Source: Solirubrobacteraceae bacterium (GTDB taxonomy: Bacteria; Actinomycetota; Thermoleophilia; Solirubrobacterales; Solirubrobacteraceae). From it: a DNA stretch of 36,505 nt. The notes beneath the pieces were generated by a model. The model saw nothing but the letters and a program-made list of their open reading frames with translations, searched no databases and had not been told where the DNA came from. Each line of letters opens with the position of its first letter. Positions within the stretch are counted from its first letter, which is position 1. The translations under genes were made by a program, and so were the position numbers. Location of the stretch: positions 1-36,505 of the forward strand of contig JAEMQS010000034.1 in assembly GCA_016463765.1 (NCBI GenBank). The letters are read 5' to 3'. This document shows, piece by piece, positions 31,915-36,505 of the stretch.

Positions 31915-32958
31915 ATGAAGCTCGGGGTCAACATCGGTTACTGGGGCCTCGGTCTCACGAGCGCCGATCAGCTGGAGATCGTGCAGGAGGCCGAGCGGCT
32001 CGGCTACGACAGCGTGTGGGCCGCAGAGGCCTACGGGTCGGACACCGCGACCGTGCTGGCGTGGCTGGCGGCGCAGACGTCGACGATCAAGGTCGGCTCG
32101 GCGATCTTCCAGATGCCCGCCCGCTCGGCGGCCATGACCGCGATGACGGCGGCGACGCTCGACCAGCTCTCCGACGGCCGGATGCTGCTGGGCATCGGCT
32201 CCTCGGGCCCGCAGGTCGCCGAGGGCTGGCACGGCCAGCGCTTCGCCAAGCAGCTGGCGCGCACGCGCGACTACGTGGCGGTCATCCGCATGGCGCTGGC
32301 GCGCGAGCGGGTCCAGTACGAGGGCGAGACGCTCACGCTGCCGCTGCCCGACGGGCCCGGCAAGGCGCTGAAGCTCACGATCGCGCCGGTGCAGGAGCGC
32401 ATCCCGATCCTGCTCGCGGCGATCGGCCCGAAGAACACGGCGCTGGCGGGCGAGATCGCCGACGGCTGGCTGCCGATGCTGCTCTCCCCCGAGCACCTGC
32501 CCGAGCTGTCCAAGAGCCTCGAGGAGGGCGCTGCGAAGGCGGGTCGCTCGCTCGACGGGTTCCGCATCACGCCGAGCGTGTCGGTGCTCGTCAGCGACGA
32601 CGTCGAGACCGCGCGCAACGCGATGCGGCCGTTCGTCGGCCTGTACGTCGGCGGCATGGGCTCGCGCGACAAGAACTTCTACAACCAGCTCATGCAGCGC
32701 TACGGCTACGAGGCCGCCGCCAAGGAGGTCCAGGACCTCTACCTCGAGGGCAAGAAGGAAGAGGCCTGCGCGGCCATCCCGGGCGAGTTCCTCGATCAGG
32801 TGACGCTGTGCGGCACCGAGGACGTCGTCCGCGACCGCATCAGGGTCTACCGCGAGGCGGGCGTGCACACGCTGAACCTCACCCCGATGGCGTTCGACAA
32901 GGAGAGCCGTCTCCAGCAGCTGCGCACGGTCGCGCGGCTCGCCGAGGAGGCCGCGTAG
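31915..32958 (+). CDS. Luciferase-like (LLM class) F420-dependent oxidoreductase
   Basis: A 347-residue TIM-barrel oxidoreductase of the bacterial-luciferase superfamily. Family features are MKLGVNIGYWGLGLTSADQLEIVQEAERLGYDSVW, AAEAYGSDTATVLAWLAAQT, KVGSAIFQMPARSAAMTAMTAATLDQLSDGR, GSSGPQVAEGWHG, and IPILLAAIGPKNTALAGEIADGWLP. This pattern is typical of actinobacterial F420-dependent members rather than FMN-dependent monooxygenases, but the cofactor is inferred. The substrate is unknown. A strong Shine-Dalgarno sets the start. The glycosyltransferase gene follows 4 bp after the stop and is probably co-transcribed. Confidence 0.9.
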   Translation: MKLGVNIGYWGLGLTSADQLEIVQEAERLGYDSVWAAEAYGSDTATVLAWLAAQTSTIKVGSAIFQMPARSAAMTAMTAATLDQLSDGRMLLGIGSSGPQVAEGWHGQRFAKQLARTRDYVAVIRMALARERVQYEGETLTLPLPDGPGKALKLTIAPVQERIPILLAAIGPKNTALAGEIADGWLPMLLSPEHLPELSKSLEEGAAKAGRSLDGFRITPSVSVLVSDDVETARNAMRPFVGLYVGGMGSRDKNFYNQLMQRYGYEAAAKEVQDLYLEGKKEEACAAIPGEFLDQVTLCGTEDVVRDRIRVYREAGVHTLNLTPMAFDKESRLQQLRTVARLAEEAA

Positions 32959-32962
32959 CCGC

Positions 32963-34177
32963 ATGGCGCGGGTCCTGCTCGGGGCGTTCGGCGACCCCGG
33001 CCACGTCTTTCCCCTGATGGCCCTCGGCCGCGCGCTGCGCGGCCGCGGTCACGACGTGGCCATCCACACCGCGGTGAAGTGGCGCGAGCATGCCGAGCGC
33101 GAGGGGTTCCGGTTCTTCGTGGCGCCCGAGTACGGGCCTGAGCTGACCAACGGCGTGCCGATGAAGCCCTACCAGGCGGTCGCCACCGTCACGGGGCAGG
33201 CCGGCGAGGTCGTCGAGGAGTTCGGGCCGGACATCGTGGTCGCCGACATCCTGACGCTCGCCCCGGCGCTGGCCGGTGAGCTCGCGGGGCTGCCCGTCGC
33301 CACGCTGGTCCCCCACGTCTACCCCGACCCGCTCGACGGCTGGCCGCCGTACTCGCTGGGCGCACGTCTCCCCCGCACCGCCGCGGGCCGCGCGCTGTGG
33401 CGCCGGACGCGGCCGACGCTCGACGCCGGCCTGGACCGCGGGATGCGCGAGTGCAACGAGACGCGCGAGATGGTCGGGCTGCCGCCGCGGATGTGGGTGC
33501 ACAACGGGCAGAGCCCCGAGCTCGTCATGGTCGCGACGATGCCGCAGCTCGAGTACCCGCGGGTGTGGCGTGACCATGTCCACGTCGTCGGGCCGCTGCT
33601 GTGGGAGCCGCCCGCCGAGGAGATCGAACTGCCGCCGGGCGACGCGCCGCTCGTGCTGGTCGCGCCGTCGACGTCGCAGGACCTGCGCCATCGGCTGCTG
33701 CGCGCGGCCGTCGAGGGTCTGGGCGACCTGCCGATCCGGGTCCTGGCGACGTGGAACCGGCGGCCGCTGAAGGACCGGATCGACGTGCCGGACAACACGC
33801 GGCTGGTCGAGTGGGTCTCCTACGCGCGGACGATGCCGCACTGCGACGTCGTCGTCTGCCACGCCGGCCACGGCACCGTGGTGCGCGCCCTGGCGTCGGG
33901 GTGCCGGCTGGTCGCGGTCCCCGCGGGTGGGGACATGAACGAGAACGCGGCGCGGATCGACTGGGCGGGCGTCGGCGTGCGCCTGCCGCGGCGTGCGACC
34001 AACCCGCGCGCCGTCGGTCTGGCGGTCGGCCGGGCGCTGAACCGGCCCGGCATCGCGGCGCGGGTCGCCGAGGCGCAGGCGTGGGCGGCGGCCAACGACG
34101 GCGGCGAGCGCGCGGTCGACATCCTGGAAGCGCACCTCGAGCGCCGGTCGCCGACCCGGGTCGCGGGCGCGGCGTAA
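32963..34177 (+). CDS. GT1-type (MGT/UGT-like) glycosyltransferase
   Basis: A 404-residue GT-B fold glycosyltransferase related to macrolide and sterol/flavonoid glycosyltransferases. The N-terminal LLGAFGDPGHVFPLMALGRALRGRGHDV is the acceptor-domain start with the catalytic-type His in GHVFP. The donor-domain signature is WVSYARTMPHCDVVVCHAGHG, then ALASGCRLVAVPAGGDMNENAARI, where His and Gly bind the nucleotide-sugar phosphates. It probably moves a sugar from a UDP- or dTDP-sugar to a small lipophilic acceptor. The preceding gene is an oxidoreductase 4 bp upstream, so the two may modify one product. Cytosolic or membrane-associated. Confidence 0.88.
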   Translation: MARVLLGAFGDPGHVFPLMALGRALRGRGHDVAIHTAVKWREHAEREGFRFFVAPEYGPELTNGVPMKPYQAVATVTGQAGEVVEEFGPDIVVADILTLAPALAGELAGLPVATLVPHVYPDPLDGWPPYSLGARLPRTAAGRALWRRTRPTLDAGLDRGMRECNETREMVGLPPRMWVHNGQSPELVMVATMPQLEYPRVWRDHVHVVGPLLWEPPAEEIELPPGDAPLVLVAPSTSQDLRHRLLRAAVEGLGDLPIRVLATWNRRPLKDRIDVPDNTRLVEWVSYARTMPHCDVVVCHAGHGTVVRALASGCRLVAVPAGGDMNENAARIDWAGVGVRLPRRATNPRAVGLAVGRALNRPGIAARVAEAQAWAAANDGGERAVDILEAHLERRSPTRVAGAA

Positions 34178-34204
34178 CCGGGTTCGGACCGCCGGGTCGC
34201 GGTC

Positions 34205-34210
34205 TACGAT
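34205..34210 (+). promoter_or_regulatory. Probable -10 element of the second PKD cassette (leaderless)
   Basis: TACGAT lies 6 nt before the GTG at 34217. A weak -35-like TTCGGA lies 16 bp upstream (34183-34188). The position matches that at the first cassette. Confidence 0.45.
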
Positions 34211-34216
34211 CGTGGG

Positions 34217-35497
34217 GTGGTTGCTCGCGCACGGATCGTCGCCGGCCTGGTGACGCTCGCGCTCACGCCGGTCGTCCCCGGCGCCGCTGTGTCCGCCTTC
34301 GCGGCGTCGACGTTCACCGTGCCCGCCGGGCCCCTGCGCCCCGGGCAGGACGTGACGTTCACGGCCACGGTCCCCTGCGCCGCGCCGGTGGTCTGCTCAT
34401 GGGCGACCGCCGACGGCGGGGCGCTCGCCGACGGCGCGGTGTTCACGCACCGGTTCGCGGCGGTCGGGACGACGAACGTCACGCTCACGGTGGACCCCGA
34501 TCCAGGGGTCGCCGGGGACGAGACGAGCGAGACCGAGCCGGTCGCCGTCGTCGCCAACCGCCCGCCGACCGGGACGATCCGCGTCGTGCCGTCGGTGCCG
34601 GTCGCCGGTCAGGCCGTGCAGCTGACCGTCGACGCCGCGGACGCCGACGGCGATGCCGTCACGTACGCGTGGGACGTCAACGAGGACGGTGTGATCGACA
34701 GCGGGCGGCCGACGGCGTCGTTCACCCAGCCATTTGCGGGCGTGCGCACGGTCCGCGTGACACTCAGCGACGGGTACGGCGGATCGACCCTCGTCGCGCA
34801 GATCGTGCGCGTGACGGCGTTCCCGTTCGCCGCGTTCGGCGCCCAGCCCGCCGCGCCCGTCGCCGGGGAGCTCGTGACCTTCACGTCGACCTCCCAGGAC
34901 CCCGACGGTCCACTGACCGAGGAGCTCTGGGACCTCGACGGGGACGCCGTCTACGGCGACGCGGCCGGACCGGTCGCTCAGCGTGCGTTCCCGGTCCCCG
35001 GCGTGTTCACGGTGTCGCTGCGCGCCCGCGACGCCGACGGGGTGGCGAGCTTCGCGTTCCGGGACATTCCGGTGAGGGCCTCGCCGGCGCCGGCGCCCGT
35101 TGCCGCGGCGGTGACCGCAGCACCGCCGAGCACGCCGACCCAAGCGCGTCTGACCCGGATCCGGCCGTTCCCGGTGCTGACGATCGCAGGCAGCTTCAAC
35201 CGCCGGGGAGCCCGGTTCTCGCGCTTCACGGTGGCCGCGCCGAAGGCGGCACGGGCGGAGATCACGTGCTCGGGCCGGGGCTGTCGCTTCGCGCGCCGCA
35301 CCTTCGCTCCGGGCCGCATCCGTGCGCTGGAGGGGCGGCGCCTGCGCCCGGGCGCGCGGATCACGGTGCGGGTCACCCGTCCCGGGTTCATCGGCAAGTA
35401 CACGAGCATCGTCGTGCGGCGCGGCCAGCCGCCCCGACGGACCGACCGCTGCATCCGCCCCACGAGCAGGAAGCCGAGCGCATGCCCCGCGGCCTGA
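34217..35497 (+). CDS. Secreted PKD protein with C-terminal RPFP four-Cys module (cassette 2, gene 1)
   Basis: A 426-residue exported protein with the same plan as the one at 24953 but fewer repeats. Signal peptide (IVAGLVTLALTPVVPGAAVSAFAAS), an Ig-like domain with a Cys pair (PCAAPVVCSWAT), two PKD domains (AWDVNEDGVIDS and LWDLDGDAVYGD mark their loops), a Pro/Ala linker, and the C-terminal module RIRPFPVLTIAGSFNRRGAR with CSGRGC, DRC and SAC. GTG 34217 is set by TACGAT 6 nt upstream. Its last 16 bp overlap the small TM gene. Probably displayed at or beyond the cell wall; binding partner unknown. Confidence 0.84.
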   Translation: MVARARIVAGLVTLALTPVVPGAAVSAFAASTFTVPAGPLRPGQDVTFTATVPCAAPVVCSWATADGGALADGAVFTHRFAAVGTTNVTLTVDPDPGVAGDETSETEPVAVVANRPPTGTIRVVPSVPVAGQAVQLTVDAADADGDAVTYAWDVNEDGVIDSGRPTASFTQPFAGVRTVRVTLSDGYGGSTLVAQIVRVTAFPFAAFGAQPAAPVAGELVTFTSTSQDPDGPLTEELWDLDGDAVYGDAAGPVAQRAFPVPGVFTVSLRARDADGVASFAFRDIPVRASPAPAPVAAAVTAAPPSTPTQARLTRIRPFPVLTIAGSFNRRGARFSRFTVAAPKAARAEITCSGRGCRFARRTFAPGRIRALEGRRLRPGARITVRVTRPGFIGKYTSIVVRRGQPPRRTDRCIRPTSRKPSACPAA

Positions 35498-35958
35498 TCG
35501 CGTTCCTCGACCGCCCCTGGGGCGTCGCCCTCGCGCTGCTGGGGGCGTTCGTCCTGCCGCTGCTGCTCGCCGATCTCCTGGGCGGCGGCGATCCGCCGCG
35601 CAGCGTCGCCCTGGTGACGACGGTCGACGCCAAGAGGACCGACGCTCCGCCGGCACCGGAGACCGCGGCGATCCCCGACCTGCGCCCCACCCGCGCGCTG
35701 CCGCGCCTGGCACCCGCAGCCGGGGGCGCCGCCGCACCCGCTGCCGCCGCGCCCGCCCCCGCGGCGCCGGCGACCGAAGACGCGGCGCCCGAAGACGACA
35801 CGCCCGCGGCCCCGACGGCCGGCCCGGCCTCGGCACCCGCCCCATCCCCGGCGCCACAACGAGCGCCAGCCCCAGCGCCGTCATCCGGTGGCGGCGGCGG
35901 GACCGGGTCGTTCGAGAACAGCGGCACCGGCAGCGGATCGTTCGAGGACAGCGACTGA
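35482..35958 (+). CDS. Small single-TM Pro/Ala-rich protein with Ser-Gly tail (cassette 2, gene 2)
   Basis: A 158-residue protein homologous in plan to the one at 28549. The N-terminus MPRGLIAFLDRPW is basic and likely inside; residues 14-33 (GVALALLGAFVLPLLLADLL) form one membrane helix. A juxtamembrane stretch (PRSVALVTTVDA, TRALPRLAPA) resembles that of the paralogue. A Pro/Ala stretch then leads to the tail SSGGGGGTGSFENSGTGSGS ending FEDSD. ATG 35482 overlaps the PKD gene by 16 bp. The upstream open frame is a shadow. The Gly-Ser-Phe-acidic tail motif repeats in both paralogues, which suggests it is functional, for example a docking or anchoring signal. No known family recognised. Confidence 0.7.
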   Translation: MPRGLIAFLDRPWGVALALLGAFVLPLLLADLLGGGDPPRSVALVTTVDAKRTDAPPAPETAAIPDLRPTRALPRLAPAAGGAAAPAAAAPAPAAPATEDAAPEDDTPAAPTAGPASAPAPSPAPQRAPAPAPSSGGGGGTGSFENSGTGSGSFEDSD

Positions 35959-35961
35959 CGC

Positions 35962-36505
35962 ATGGCCCGCGCCGTCGAACAGTCCGCCGCCGCACCCGGC
36001 CGCGATGTCGCCGACCTCGTCGACGCGGCCCTGCGCGCTCGCGGCATCCTCACGCCCGAGGACGCCTGCGCGCTGCTCGCCCCGCTCCCCGCCGCGATCC
36101 AGACTGCGCGCGATGCCGGGTCCATCCTGCGGTTGCCCCGCGGCACGAATCGCGAGACCCGCGCGGTGCTGGCGGCGCTCGGCCTGGCAGCGCCGCCACG
36201 CGCGCGGGCAGGCGAGCCGATGCCGTTCCGCGCCCCGGAGCTGGGGCCCGACGCCGCGCCGACGCCGGCGTCCGACGTCTACGCCGTCGCCGGTCTCATC
36301 CGCACCGCCGTGACGGGCCATGAGCCGCCGCCGTGGACGCTCGCGAATCTCGCGGCCACCGCCGACGCACCGGCGCTGTCGGGCGCGTTCGGCGCGGTGC
36401 TGTGGGACGCACTGGCCGACGACCCCGCGCAGCGCCCCTCGTCACTCCAGGCGCTGCTCGACGACGCCACCCGAGCGCTCACCGCCCCAGCGCCCGCCCC
36501 CGACG
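35962..36505 (+). CDS. Eroded pseudokinase, N-lobe missing (cassette 2, gene 3; cut by right edge)
   Basis: The first 181 residues of a gene running off the window, starting ATG 3 bp after the small TM gene. The frame is fully open to the edge. Residues about 29-60 (GILTPEDACALLAPLPAAIQTARDAGS) align with the kinase helix that precedes HRD, and the following ILRLPRGTN sits where HRDLKPxN should be, so the catalytic loop is lost. DFG is not recognisable. PFRAPELGP is the APE motif, then SDVYAVAGLIRTAVTGHEPP and LWDALADDPAQRPSSLQALL match the C-lobe. The whole ATP-binding N-lobe is absent. A membrane helix and outer domain probably follow beyond the edge, as in the paralogue at 28981. Confidence 0.72.
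   Translation, partial: MARAVEQSAAAPGRDVADLVDAALRARGILTPEDACALLAPLPAAIQTARDAGSILRLPRGTNRETRAVLAALGLAAPPRARAGEPMPFRAPELGPDAAPTPASDVYAVAGLIRTAVTGHEPPPWTLANLAATADAPALSGAFGAVLWDALADDPAQRPSSLQALLDDATRALTAPAPAPD

Overview
The window is high-GC, densely coded DNA with frequent GTG starts and ATGA/GTGA gene overlaps. Gene content includes an F420-type luciferase-like oxidoreductase, PdxS/PdxT, Rv1264-like and Rv1867-like proteins, and many PKD-repeat surface proteins. Together these suggest an actinomycete of the class Thermoleophilia (Solirubrobacterales-like). That placement is an inference from gene families; there is no rRNA here to confirm it.

Layout, 1-14 kb: a class III adenylate cyclase (cut by the left edge) precedes a four-gene operon made of a TetR regulator, a thiolase-like protein without the usual cysteine, an enoyl-CoA hydratase and an acyl-CoA ligase. 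A yebC gene and an NAD-sugar epimerase lie on the minus strand, divergent from a phosphohexomutase and an MBL-fold hydrolase. rpiB follows on the minus strand. A complete IS481-family element (10067-11101) sits 16 bp upstream of rpiB, with 24-bp inverted repeats and a perfect 6-bp CCTAGC target duplication. Beyond it is a proline-catabolic pair, proline dehydrogenase and P5C dehydrogenase, which looks like a split PutA.

Layout, 14-24 kb: the minus strand carries an SRPBCC protein, a secreted S15/CocE-type hydrolase, the pdxS-pdxT PLP synthase pair, a MurR/RpiR regulator, a minimal GGDEF cyclase, two small tandem paralogues, a PKD-repeat secreted protein, an RTX-repeat secreted protein, a tRNA with CAU anticodon and a thioredoxin-like lipoprotein. 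An SDR oxidoreductase is divergent from the lipoprotein.

Layout, 24.9-36.5 kb: this is the most unusual part. The same three-gene order occurs twice: (1) a secreted PKD-repeat protein ending in a conserved four-cysteine module that starts RPFP; (2) a small single-TM, Pro/Ala-rich protein ending in a Ser-Gly-rich tail with Gly-Ser-Phe-acidic motifs; (3) a pseudokinase. The first set is 24953-31341 and the second 34217 to beyond the right edge. The first pseudokinase keeps HRD but has lost the ATP lysine and DFG; the second has lost the N-lobe and HRD as well. A hypothetical gene, a luciferase-like oxidoreductase and a glycosyltransferase lie between the two sets. I propose an undescribed envelope or surface signalling system; its function is unknown.

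Regulation: many genes that begin a transcription unit have a TANNNT-like -10 hexamer 6-8 nt before the start codon and no Shine-Dalgarno sequence, as expected for leaderless mRNAs. Clear Shine-Dalgarno sites occur at the transposase and the luciferase-like oxidoreductase. No convincing intrinsic terminators were seen, and convergent genes abut or overlap. No stretch longer than about 300 bases lacks a gene or element.
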